Positions 35,198-44,195 of a DNA stretch of 64,000 nt are shown piece after piece. The translations under genes and the position numbers were made by a program. The notes beneath the pieces were generated by a model, which was given only the letters and a program-made list of their open reading frames with translations, searched no databases and was not told the origin of the DNA. The stretch spans positions 2,902,001 to 2,966,000 of the forward strand of contig BNHL01000001.1 of the NCBI GenBank assembly GCA_015472025.1. Reading direction: 5' to 3'. Source of the DNA: Cytophagales bacterium WSM2-2 (lineage in GTDB: Bacteria > Bacteroidota > Bacteroidia > Cytophagales > Cyclobacteriaceae). Positions within the stretch are counted from its first letter, which is position 1. Each line of letters starts with the position of its first letter.

Positions 35198-36940
35198 ATG
35201 AAAAATAAGAATAGTGTTGTGTTAGCAGTGCTTGCGTCAATTGCGATGCTAACTGGTTGTCAGAAAGATTTCCTGAACATACCTCCGCAAGCTTCGCTGG
35301 TGGATGCTACCTATTACCAGAACGATGACCAGGTACTTGCAGGAACAGCAGCTTTGTATTCAGCTGCGTGGAAAGATTATTGTGATCAGGCGAACTGGAA
35401 AATAGGAGATGTGAAGGCAGGCCTTGTGTTTGCACCGTTTGCTTATGCCGACTATCGCGATTTCTCCACGTTCAATATTACCGGACTCTCTGCGAGCAAT
35501 TTGTTTGCGTACAAGTCTTTCTATGAAGTGACCGGTCAGGCGAATACGGTGATTCACAATCTCAATCGTTATGTAGGTTCTGCTGTCAGTCCAACAATTA
35601 AAAATCATGCTATCGCAGAGTGTCGCTTTATGCGGGCAACAGCTTACACTTATCTCGTAATGAATTATGGTGCTGTACCGATCATTGATGATAATATAAA
35701 GTACCTGAATAACCCTGCGTTGAGACGAAACACAGTCGAAACAGTATGGGAATTTGTTAAAAGAGATTACCTGTTTGCTGTTAAGAATTTAATGGATCAG
35801 GCTCCGAAAGGACAGGTAGGACGACTCACGCATTGGGCGGCAGAAGGTATGTTAGCAAGGACTTATCTTACGCTAGCAGGTCTGAGTGGAACCCTGAATC
35901 AAACTTACCTGGACTCGGCAAAATATTATGCCGACCGTGTGATCCGCTTAAGCGGCAGGTCGCTTCTTGCCAACTACGCTGATCTCTTTCACTATCCGTA
36001 TGATAACAATAACGAATCGCTTTTTGAATTAGAGTGGGTTTATTCATCGAATAGTAATTACAGTTACCAGTACTCTAATACAATGGTTTCGCAAATCACT
36101 CCTGACAACAGTATTGCAGCCAACGGAGATGGCTATGGCAGTGGGTTCGGTGCTACAAGTTGGATGCTCAGTCAGTACTCGGGTTTAGTTGTCGGATATG
36201 CGAATGGCGCTTCTGCATCTCCCGGTTTCACTGCTGATCAGCGATTGCAAGCTACGTTTATGTTACCCGGCTTTACTTATCCTGAGATTGCGGTACCCAG
36301 CGGAAGTACTTTCATGTCACAACAGCATGTTGTTCTTTACAGTCCAAAGAACACCACCACAGCGAGTCCCGGTGATGGCCAGGGTTACAATATGGGCTTC
36401 ATCAAAAAATATGTGATTGGCAATATTCCTGGTCAGACCAATAAACAGGATTATCCCAATGATACTTACATGCTGAGGCTCGCTGAAATGTACCTGATCT
36501 ATGCAGAGGCAGCAGCGCTAAGCAATGGTGGCTCGACCTTGGATGCTCAAGCGCTGGCTTATTTTAATGCGGTACACACGCGTGCCGGACTTCAGCCTGT
36601 TTCAACAGCACTCACGTGGGACGTAATATTCTATGAGCGTGTCAAAGAATTTGCGATGGAAGGCATGGTGTGGTACGATTTGGTGAGGCGCCACTATTAC
36701 GATCCTCAGCATACCTATGACATTCTCAATAGCCAGGATCGTGGATTGTTCCAGGTGGTACCTACGCCATGGCCTAATCCTACCGGCTGGTCAATCTATA
36801 AGACCAAATGGTTTACGTTGCCTTCGCAGATCGATGTGGTAACAGCGAATGATGGCAATTTCTTTATGCCGATACCACAGGCCGAACTCAGCCAGGCGCC
36901 AAGTTTAAGTCAGGATCCTGTGCCATTTACATTCAATTAA
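35198..36940 (+). CDS. SusD/RagB-family outer-membrane glycan-binding lipoprotein
   Basis: A 580-aa lipoprotein starting at the ATG at 35198, where a clear lipoprotein signal begins (LASIAMLTGCQKDFLNIPPQ, Cys26). The upstream in-frame Met codons lie inside the susC end and are not used. The fold is the SusD TPR type, with the family segments LRLAEMYLIYAEAAALSNGG and YERVKEFAMEGMVWYDLVRR. It caps the SusC barrel and recruits the oligosaccharide at the cell surface. Confidence 0.95.
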   Translation: MKNKNSVVLAVLASIAMLTGCQKDFLNIPPQASLVDATYYQNDDQVLAGTAALYSAAWKDYCDQANWKIGDVKAGLVFAPFAYADYRDFSTFNITGLSASNLFAYKSFYEVTGQANTVIHNLNRYVGSAVSPTIKNHAIAECRFMRATAYTYLVMNYGAVPIIDDNIKYLNNPALRRNTVETVWEFVKRDYLFAVKNLMDQAPKGQVGRLTHWAAEGMLARTYLTLAGLSGTLNQTYLDSAKYYADRVIRLSGRSLLANYADLFHYPYDNNNESLFELEWVYSSNSNYSYQYSNTMVSQITPDNSIAANGDGYGSGFGATSWMLSQYSGLVVGYANGASASPGFTADQRLQATFMLPGFTYPEIAVPSGSTFMSQQHVVLYSPKNTTTASPGDGQGYNMGFIKKYVIGNIPGQTNKQDYPNDTYMLRLAEMYLIYAEAAALSNGGSTLDAQALAYFNAVHTRAGLQPVSTALTWDVIFYERVKEFAMEGMVWYDLVRRHYYDPQHTYDILNSQDRGLFQVVPTPWPNPTGWSIYKTKWFTLPSQIDVVTANDGNFFMPIPQAELSQAPSLSQDPVPFTFN

Positions 36941-36967
36941 TATGAACATCATTTAAAAAGAATTTGT

Positions 36968-38173
36968 ATGAAATTAAAATACAGACACTCTTTACCAATG
37001 CTGCTGGTGCTCGTTGCTGGCGCCATCTGGTCAAATTGTTCGAAGGACAACACGAACGTAAAACCTTTTATTACTTATGTCCGAGTCACCAACCCAACTT
37101 CTTCCGATTCATTACTGGGATCGGCTGGCCAGGGGCAAATGATTGCAATCATCGGTGGAAATTTATCATCGGTTAACCAGGTTTGGTTTAATGATCAGAA
37201 GGCAACTTTGCTCCCGACATTCATGACCGATGCTACGATAATCACGCGGGTGCCTTCGCAGATTCCCGGTACGATTACCAACCAGCTCAAAATGATTTTT
37301 GGAAGCGGAGATTCCGTGTTCTATGATTTCTCAGTAAATATCAGCAAGCCGCTTATTGACCATGTCAGAAGTGAATATGTAAATGCAGGCGACTCCGTAT
37401 TTATTTACGGCAACTATTTTTATGCACCACTTACCGTTACGTTCACTGGTGGGGTTCAGGGCCAAATTCTTTCAATTGCACAAGATGCCAAATCCATTGC
37501 CTTGAAAATGCCTTCCGGTGTTCAACCCGGCCCGCTGACAATCACAACCAATTTTGGTGAAAAGGCTTCTACGTTTTGGATGCAGGACAATCGCAATATC
37601 ATTGCCAGTTTCGATTTACCTTTTACTAACAACTATTATGTGTGGAAAGGAAAAGAAACCGGCTTTCTTATTTCATCGGATACTAAGGTTCCCAGCATCA
37701 ATGGTAAATTCTGTCGTGTGAATAAAGGGGCATTGGGAGCATATCCGTTCCTTGAAATTTATGGAGGAGTGGGGGAAAGCGGAGTAGGGGATGTCTCTAC
37801 TGAAACAAGGAATATACCTCAAGAAGCATTTGCCGCCCCAGGCAATTACAGTTTGAAATTTGAAATTAATACACTGGCTCCGATCAATGGTGCTGATTTA
37901 CGCATCTATATAGGTAATCAAGGTGACAACGGTGGCAATTTTGATGCTGCAAGACAATCAAACTACTATCTCTGGCAGGCACCGATCTATGCATCGTCCA
38001 GTCTTAATGGCGTCTGGAAAACCGTAACGATTCCATGGGCAGATGTTTATATGGCTAATCAACAGTTCCCCTATAGTAGCACGGGGTATGGCATCTTTTT
38101 GTATTGGCACGGTCCTAATCCGGCTACCTATAACTATGCTATGGATAATATCCGGGTAGTACCTAATAAATGA
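36968..38173 (+). CDS. Surface glycan-binding lipoprotein with IPT/TIG domains (SusE-position)
   Basis: A 401-aa lipoprotein (signal up to about Cys24, IWSNCSKD). Two IPT/TIG Ig-like domains (~35-130 and ~135-215) hold out a C-terminal beta-sandwich (~220-400) that resembles the glycan-binding domain of SGBP-B type proteins. Such proteins bind the target polysaccharide outside the cell for SusC/D. Aromatic residues in the last domain (e.g. YYLWQAP, WKTVTIPWAD) may form the sugar platform. It lies 27 bp after susD and 29 bp before the second binding protein. Confidence 0.85.
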   Translation: MKLKYRHSLPMLLVLVAGAIWSNCSKDNTNVKPFITYVRVTNPTSSDSLLGSAGQGQMIAIIGGNLSSVNQVWFNDQKATLLPTFMTDATIITRVPSQIPGTITNQLKMIFGSGDSVFYDFSVNISKPLIDHVRSEYVNAGDSVFIYGNYFYAPLTVTFTGGVQGQILSIAQDAKSIALKMPSGVQPGPLTITTNFGEKASTFWMQDNRNIIASFDLPFTNNYYVWKGKETGFLISSDTKVPSINGKFCRVNKGALGAYPFLEIYGGVGESGVGDVSTETRNIPQEAFAAPGNYSLKFEINTLAPINGADLRIYIGNQGDNGGNFDAARQSNYYLWQAPIYASSSLNGVWKTVTIPWADVYMANQQFPYSSTGYGIFLYWHGPNPATYNYAMDNIRVVPNK

Positions 38174-38202
38174 TTTGTAGCACCTTAAAATCTGAATGAT
38201 TT

Positions 38203-40116
38203 ATGCTAAAAAATAAAATGAGTAGGACAGCCTGGTTGTTGCCATTGATGCTGTTCATAATATTCATCTCGTGTCAGAAAGACAATGCTACTGTGGATCC
38301 TGTGCTGATTAGTTTTGGCCCTACAACGGTGAAGCATGGCGAGACGATTAAGTTTATCGGGAAGGGGTTGGACCAAGTCACGGAAATAGTAATGCCGGTG
38401 GACATCAGCATTCCCTCAAGTGCTTTTACAACACACACCTCCAGTCTGATTGAGCTTGTAGTGCCGGAAATCTCCACCGTGGGATATGTAACTTTGAAAA
38501 CCAACAAAGGCAGTCTTACCACCAAAACAACTTTTGGTGCAGCTTATGCAATCACTGTCCGGTCGTTTACTCCCGCCACCACCAGGCCCGGAACAAACAT
38601 CACCATCAATGGTAGTTATCTCAATTATGTAAAGAAGATAACTTTTTCACAAGGCCAGTCAGTGACACAATTTGTGAGTCAATCACTTCATCAGTTGGTA
38701 TTACAAGTTCCGATGGCAGCACAGACAGGAGCATTCTCTCTGACTGACATGGCTACCACTCCGCAAGTTGTGAGTCAGGATACTTTGAATCACGATTTGA
38801 TATTGACAGTAACTCTGCCTGTTGCGACAAGTTTTTCACCAGCAGCAGGAGTTACACAAACTTCTAATCTCACTATCAATGGGACAGACCTGGACCTGGT
38901 ATCACAAATAGAATTTACAGGTACAGCAAATCCCATAAGGACTTTTGTTAGTCAGTCGGCCACACAGATCGTGGTTGCCGTACCTAACACCGCGATCACG
39001 GGGTCACTCAAATTGACAGCACCTTCAGGTGTTAAAGTAACTACTCCTTCAGTCACAATCCTTGAACCTGCAGTAACCGCGATGACTGCAGGCAAAGCAG
39101 GAGTTAGCAACGTCACTATTACCGGTACCAATCTTAGTTTGGTGGCATCTATTACTTTTCCTGGTGGCGCTGTCGTAGCCTCAACTTCTTTCGTGAGTCA
39201 GGCGAGTGATGGAACTTCAATTGTAGTTGCTATTCCGGCTTCTGCTACTCCCGGGACTTTGCAATTGGTAACGACTCATAGTTTTACTGTGAGTGTACCG
39301 AACTTCAAGATCACGTTGCCTGTGGCTACCAGTTATTCGGGAACAACACCCGGAGCCAGCACAACAATCACAGGCACAGATTTGGATTTGGTGGCGAGCA
39401 TCATTTTCCCTGACGGGACTGCGGTTGCATCGTCTTCATTTACTGCTCAGACTTCTACGTCCATCACGGTTACTGTGCCGGCAACGGTCACATCTCCGGG
39501 AGCTTTGAATTTCAAGATTGCCAACGGATACCAGGTTGCCCAGCCTACTTTTGGAGCATGCTCAACCAGTTTTGCCGGTAGCTCTTTGCTTTACAGTTTT
39601 GATGCTAATCTTCAAGGCTGGGGAGCCGGTACTTTCCAGGCTCCGGCCGGACTTGCGGCAGCTTTCACTAGTGCCGAAGGACACAGTTGTCCCGGTGCCG
39701 GAAAATTGACAATTCCTTTCGCCACTTATGGACAGAATGCGGACATCGAAATTAACCCAGGTCCTGCAATGGACTTTACTGGAAAATCGAAGTTACATAT
39801 GTGGGCCAAGATACAGATACCCGCAGGTACTGCAGCAGCGATCAACGGAGTACAAGCCTATGTTAACACCGGTGGTTACTCGAAATACAAAGGCAACTTT
39901 GTAAGTTTCTCCGGTGCACTACCTGGTGGCGGAAGTTTCTCTGACGGTAACTGGCATGAGATTGTATTTGACATCGCAGGTAATTTGAGCTCAATCACAG
40001 TCAGTGTTATCAATCAATTTGGATTGCAGATCTTATTGCAAGGCTCTGCACCAGGAGGTGGACCGGCAACGCCTCCACAGGTAATTCTATTGATTGATGA
40101 TGTGTGGGTCGAATAA
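38203..40116 (+). CDS. Surface glycan-binding lipoprotein with five IPT/TIG repeats
   Basis: A 637-aa lipoprotein (lipobox ending IISCQKD; Cys about residue 25). Five IPT/TIG-like repeats run from ~30 to ~450, each with a G-T-x-L-x-x-V-x-x-I core such as INGTDLDLVSQI, ITGTNLSLVASI and ITGTDLDLVASI. A C-terminal jelly-roll module (~460-637, SLLYSFDANLQGWGAG onward) probably binds carbohydrate. The long IPT stalk should place the binding module far from the membrane. A terminator-like hairpin follows 47 bp after the stop codon. Confidence 0.82.
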   Translation: MLKNKMSRTAWLLPLMLFIIFISCQKDNATVDPVLISFGPTTVKHGETIKFIGKGLDQVTEIVMPVDISIPSSAFTTHTSSLIELVVPEISTVGYVTLKTNKGSLTTKTTFGAAYAITVRSFTPATTRPGTNITINGSYLNYVKKITFSQGQSVTQFVSQSLHQLVLQVPMAAQTGAFSLTDMATTPQVVSQDTLNHDLILTVTLPVATSFSPAAGVTQTSNLTINGTDLDLVSQIEFTGTANPIRTFVSQSATQIVVAVPNTAITGSLKLTAPSGVKVTTPSVTILEPAVTAMTAGKAGVSNVTITGTNLSLVASITFPGGAVVASTSFVSQASDGTSIVVAIPASATPGTLQLVTTHSFTVSVPNFKITLPVATSYSGTTPGASTTITGTDLDLVASIIFPDGTAVASSSFTAQTSTSITVTVPATVTSPGALNFKIANGYQVAQPTFGACSTSFAGSSLLYSFDANLQGWGAGTFQAPAGLAAAFTSAEGHSCPGAGKLTIPFATYGQNADIEINPGPAMDFTGKSKLHMWAKIQIPAGTAAAINGVQAYVNTGGYSKYKGNFVSFSGALPGGGSFSDGNWHEIVFDIAGNLSSITVSVINQFGLQILLQGSAPGGGPATPPQVILLIDDVWVE

Positions 40117-40163
40117 GTTTTGATTTTTTACAGACAATGTTTGGTATTTTAGTTTAGGTATAT

Positions 40164-40211
40164 AGCGCTTGTATAAAGATCATGAACTGATTTTTTGCAA
40201 GCGCTTTTTTT
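40164..40211 (+). terminator. Rho-independent terminator within the glycan locus
   Basis: AGCGCTTG (40164-40171) pairs perfectly with CAAGCGCT (40198-40205), followed by six more T residues. The 26-nt loop is long. It sits between the second binding protein and the GH30 gene, so it would reduce or stop read-through from the sus genes into the hydrolase genes. Confidence 0.65.
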
Positions 40212-40224
40212 ACTTTTTAGCATT

Positions 40225-41604
40225 ATGAATAGAATTATCCTTTTGTCGTTGCTGGTTTTGATCGTCTCTTGCAATAAAACGAATGATCCGGTTGTGCCAC
40301 CGTCCAAGCCGACATCGAACCAGGTTACGATCACCATTGATCCTGCGAATGTCAAACAAGAAATGATTGGCTTTGGTGGTGCGCTGACATGGTATAGCAA
40401 TTGGGTAACAGGTAACAGTAAAGTAAATGAGATTGCCGATCTGATGTTCTCCGATCTCGGTATCGATATCATCCGCTTTAAGAATTGGTACTACCCAGAC
40501 AACTACCCAACCGACAAAACAACTACTACCATGACGGCCGATGGTTCTAGTATCGCGTGGAATGCTACGAACACTTTATACAATCTTGCCAAGCAGCGCA
40601 ACTCCAAAATCAAGATATTATTTAGTTCGTGGGGGCCACCAGTATCGCTAAAAGACAATGGAAAATTGCCGGAAGGCACTTTGAAAAAAGACAACGCAGG
40701 CCTTTTCATGTATGATGGCTTTGCACAATATTGGAGTGATGTGTTAGATCATGTTCCATTCAACCCGGATTACATCAGCATTCAAAATGAACCTACTTTT
40801 GTAAATGCAGGCTGGACTACCTGTCAATGGTCTAATTTCGAAACACCTTCGTTGCCCAGCTACAACGTAGCGTTCAACAAAGTCTACAATCAAATAAAAA
40901 CGAGAGCATACGTTCCGGTAATGGTTGGCCCGGAGTCGGCAAACATCCCGGCGTTTGTCACCTTTGCGAATGATTTGCAAAGCAATGCTAACTGTGGCGT
41001 TTACGCTTTTCACCCGTATGATGTCAGTGCTTCAACGATTGGTAGCACTATCAATACATCCTTGCAAAGCGTAGGGAATTTTTCAACGAAACCCAGTTTG
41101 ATGACTGAATTTTCAGACAACCTGGATTGGTTCAACACTGCATTGTTTATTCAAAAGGCTTTGCTGTATGCGAACATATCGGGCTATGTTTATTGGAAAC
41201 TCACGTGGAATACTCCAACGTCAGGTGCTGACAACGCAATGGTCAGTATCGCTTCAGCCAATTCTACAGCAACTTACACGGTCACACCTTTTTATCATCT
41301 CATCAAACATTTTGCGAAATATGTTGATGCGGGACACCATCGCGTTGACGCAAGTTCATCAAATACATCGTTGCTGACGACAGCATTTATTAACCCCAAT
41401 AATTCACAATTGACAATTATTGTTGTTAACAACGGCACGCAAACAAAAGTGGATTTTACTGCTACCGGAAAAACAGTCAGCAGCATGAGTGCATACCAAA
41501 GTGTAAGTGGCAGTAGTTACTACCAATCGGTTCCTGTTACTTCAACAACACAGGCGATTACTTTGCCTGCACAATCGATAACGACCGTGGTCCTGGGTAT
41601 TTGA
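40225..41604 (+). CDS. Glycoside hydrolase family 30 lipoprotein
   Basis: A 459-aa secreted lipoprotein starting at the ATG at 40225 (signal MNRIILLSLLVLIVSC). The N-terminal strand QEMIGFGGALTWYSNW and the (beta/alpha)8 barrel match GH30. The acid/base Glu is in SIQNEPTF (residue ~189) and the nucleophile Glu in LMTEFSDN (~295). A C-terminal beta-sandwich follows, ending LPAQSITTVVLGI, as in GH30_8-like xylanases. GH30 covers xylanases, beta-1,6-glucanases and others; the general layout suggests an endo-xylanase-like branch but the subfamily is not certain. The adjacent GH gene starts 20 bp downstream. Confidence 0.85.
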   Translation: MNRIILLSLLVLIVSCNKTNDPVVPPSKPTSNQVTITIDPANVKQEMIGFGGALTWYSNWVTGNSKVNEIADLMFSDLGIDIIRFKNWYYPDNYPTDKTTTTMTADGSSIAWNATNTLYNLAKQRNSKIKILFSSWGPPVSLKDNGKLPEGTLKKDNAGLFMYDGFAQYWSDVLDHVPFNPDYISIQNEPTFVNAGWTTCQWSNFETPSLPSYNVAFNKVYNQIKTRAYVPVMVGPESANIPAFVTFANDLQSNANCGVYAFHPYDVSASTIGSTINTSLQSVGNFSTKPSLMTEFSDNLDWFNTALFIQKALLYANISGYVYWKLTWNTPTSGADNAMVSIASANSTATYTVTPFYHLIKHFAKYVDAGHHRVDASSSNTSLLTTAFINPNNSQLTIIVVNNGTQTKVDFTATGKTVSSMSAYQSVSGSSYYQSVPVTSTTQAITLPAQSITTVVLGI

Positions 41605-41624
41605 GTTTTTTTAAAATTTTGGTT

Positions 41625-43385
41625 ATGATAAAGCGTTTTATACCATTTTGTCTTTTACCGGTTTTTATCTCCCTTGTGGCATCCTGTCAAAAGAATGCCA
41701 CACCCGGGCCTTCCAAGCCAACCGGATCTTCAGGCCTTGATACGGTATACAATCCAACTGACCCCACGGTAGCTGCTTCATCCGGTTTTTTTTTAGATGA
41801 TTGGCAGCCGAGGCAGTTTGTTGCTCCCTCCAATATTTTGGGAACGATAACTACAAGCACTCCGACAGACACGATCAATGTCGATATGAATAAGGTTATT
41901 ACTAAAATCCCCAAGTATATATTTGGCAACAATGCAAATCAATGGATGGGGCCGATTATCACGCAACCGGACTTGATGGGTTATTTGAAAGATCTGAATC
42001 CGAATGTGCTCCGGTTCCCCGGGGGCAGCATCAGTGATGTTTACTTCTGGAATGCAGCGGTCAACACGCCACCATCAGATGCAGCAACAACACTTTACAA
42101 CAATGATCTTTCAGCAAAAACGGTCGCTGTTTCAGACTATTGGTGTGGAACGAATCCGGGTAACTGGACCATTACCCTCGACAACTATTATACTTTGCTG
42201 CAACAGACACATTCCGCAGGAATGATCACCGTGAATTACGGCTACGCCCGTTATGGCAAAGGACCGACACCGGTACAGACCGCTGCGCACCTCGCAGCAC
42301 AATGGGTTCGATATGATAAGGGGCGGACGAAATTCTGGGAGATAGGAAATGAAAGTGGCGGAACCTGGGAAGCGGGATATAAAATAAAACTCAGTGATAA
42401 TCATGACAGTCAACCGGAGATAATATCAGGGGCACTATACGGTCAGCACTTCAAAGTGTTTGCAGATTCCATGCGTAAGGCCGCGAATGAAGTCGGTGCT
42501 GTCATTAAAATCGGAGCACAAATAATCGGGAACGATGCGGCTTATTCCGGTATTACGGACAAGTTATGGAATGGCGGACTGTTTGCGGCAATGGGCAATG
42601 CAGCTGACTTCTTCATCGTTCACAATTATTATGCACCCTGGCATCAAAATTCTACAGCGTCTGTTATTCTGAATACCGCTATCGCGGAAACGAAAGCGAT
42701 CAAAGCTTATGTGACTAACAGTGCTGCTCAAAGCGGAGTGCAGATGAAACCAATCGCACTTACTGAATGGAACATCGAATCTGAAGGGAGTAAACAGAAA
42801 GTGTCATCGGTTGCGGGCATTCATGGTGTGCTGGCACTCTGCGAAATACTCAACAACAGCATCGGCCAGGCAGCTCGCTGGGATTTAGCCAACGCGTGGG
42901 AATCGGGCAATGACCATGGACTGTTTAACAACAGTGCAGGATCGACTGAGCCAGGCGCATCTCCTTGGAATCCGCGACCTGTTTTTTATTATCTCTATTA
43001 TTTGCAAAAATATCTTGGTGATCGATTGGTCAGTACCTCCGTTTCTCCTGCGACCTCTGACTTGAGTGCTTATGCTTCTTCATTTACTTCAGGTGAAGCC
43101 GGTGTTGTTATAGTGAATAAAGGAACGTCTGCTCATACCGCAGTTGTCAACGTCAATCACTTTAATCCAGGGGCCAAAATTTATTGGTACACACTTACAC
43201 CGGGAACAGACAACGGAGAATTTTCAGGACAAGTAATTGTCAACGAAACTAACCCGACCGGTGCCAGCGGAGGCCCGCTGAACTATCCAACGATTAAAGC
43301 TTTCAGAGCTCCGATTAGTTCCGGATCATTTAAAGTAGGAGTGCAACCAAGAAGTGTTCTTTATGTTGTTGTTGATAAGCACTAG
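41625..43385 (+). CDS. Clan-A-like glycoside hydrolase lipoprotein (GH51/GH44-like)
   Basis: A 586-aa lipoprotein starting at the ATG at 41625 (signal MIKRFIPFCLLPVFISLVAS, Cys21). The catalytic barrel starts with KYIFGNNANQW and carries LRFPGGSISD. The acid/base Glu is in FWEIGNESGG (residue ~243) and the probable nucleophile in ALTEWNIES (~381), spaced as in clan GH-A enzymes such as alpha-L-arabinofuranosidases. A C-terminal beta domain follows. I cannot place it in a GH family with certainty. With the GH30 enzyme it would cut the polysaccharide imported by SusC/D. Confidence 0.7.
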   Translation: MIKRFIPFCLLPVFISLVASCQKNATPGPSKPTGSSGLDTVYNPTDPTVAASSGFFLDDWQPRQFVAPSNILGTITTSTPTDTINVDMNKVITKIPKYIFGNNANQWMGPIITQPDLMGYLKDLNPNVLRFPGGSISDVYFWNAAVNTPPSDAATTLYNNDLSAKTVAVSDYWCGTNPGNWTITLDNYYTLLQQTHSAGMITVNYGYARYGKGPTPVQTAAHLAAQWVRYDKGRTKFWEIGNESGGTWEAGYKIKLSDNHDSQPEIISGALYGQHFKVFADSMRKAANEVGAVIKIGAQIIGNDAAYSGITDKLWNGGLFAAMGNAADFFIVHNYYAPWHQNSTASVILNTAIAETKAIKAYVTNSAAQSGVQMKPIALTEWNIESEGSKQKVSSVAGIHGVLALCEILNNSIGQAARWDLANAWESGNDHGLFNNSAGSTEPGASPWNPRPVFYYLYYLQKYLGDRLVSTSVSPATSDLSAYASSFTSGEAGVVIVNKGTSAHTAVVNVNHFNPGAKIYWYTLTPGTDNGEFSGQVIVNETNPTGASGGPLNYPTIKAFRAPISSGSFKVGVQPRSVLYVVVDKH

Positions 43386-43407
43386 CTGTGAAGACTCAAG
43401 ATGGGAG

Positions 43408-44094
43408 TTATTTCTTCAATGCTGCAGCAATAGCTTGTTCGACTAACGGCTCCATAATTTTATAGCCAGCCATGTTGGGATGAACGCCATCATTTCCCAG
43501 GTCTTTCTTCAATCCTTTTCGCTCATCCGACATGGCTGAAAAGTAGTCAAGGTAGATGTGTCCTTTCTTATCGGCATAGTCCTTTATCATCTTATTGAGC
43601 GTTGCAATTTTCTCCGCAGGTTCCAGACCAGGTTTCCATGGATAGTCGAAGACCGGCAACACAGACGAAAGAACTACTTTGATTTGATTGGCAGCTGCCA
43701 GATCAGCCATTGACGCAATATTGTTCATGATTGCTTCGAGAGTAGTAGGCCCGGTGTTACCTGCGATATCATTAGTTCCGGCCAGAATGACCACGACAGC
43801 TGGCTTTAAACCGATCACATCTTGCCTGAAGCGTACAAGCATCTGGGGTGTTGTTTGCCCACCAATGCCGCGTCCGATATATGGTTTTCCTTTAAAGAAA
43901 TCCGGGTCCATATTAAACCACCCCTCCGTGATTGAGTTGCCCATGAAGACGACACGTTTCTCATCACTTTTAGGAGCTTCGATTTTTTTATTGGCTTCCT
44001 CGTATTTTTTCAAGTTGGCCCAGTCTTGTGACATCAGAGGAAAAAACGAAGAGATTGAAAGCACAACTATTCCGGTTAATTTTTTTGTGATCAT
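43408..44094 (-). CDS. SGNH/GDSL-type esterase (secreted)
   Basis: A 228-aa hydrolase from the ATG ending at 44094, where the signal peptide MITKKLTGIVVLSISSFFPL begins. Block I is VVFMGNSITEGW (Ser nucleophile in GNSIT), the oxyanion Gly lies in GIGGQT, block III is LAGTNDIAG and block V ends DGVHPNMAGY with the catalytic Asp-His. Such enzymes remove acyl groups from sugars or lipids. Its position beside the glycan locus, on the opposite strand and convergent, makes carbohydrate de-esterification plausible. Confidence 0.87.
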   Translation of the reverse strand: MITKKLTGIVVLSISSFFPLMSQDWANLKKYEEANKKIEAPKSDEKRVVFMGNSITEGWFNMDPDFFKGKPYIGRGIGGQTTPQMLVRFRQDVIGLKPAVVVILAGTNDIAGNTGPTTLEAIMNNIASMADLAAANQIKVVLSSVLPVFDYPWKPGLEPAEKIATLNKMIKDYADKKGHIYLDYFSAMSDERKGLKKDLGNDGVHPNMAGYKIMEPLVEQAIAAALKK

Positions 44095-44195
44095 AAAATG
44101 AAATTGCCTGATCAATTTCGGAAAAATAGTGCAGCTAACAATTACCGAATACAAACATTCTTGAGTGTATTGTTGATCAATATTTTGGGGTGAGG

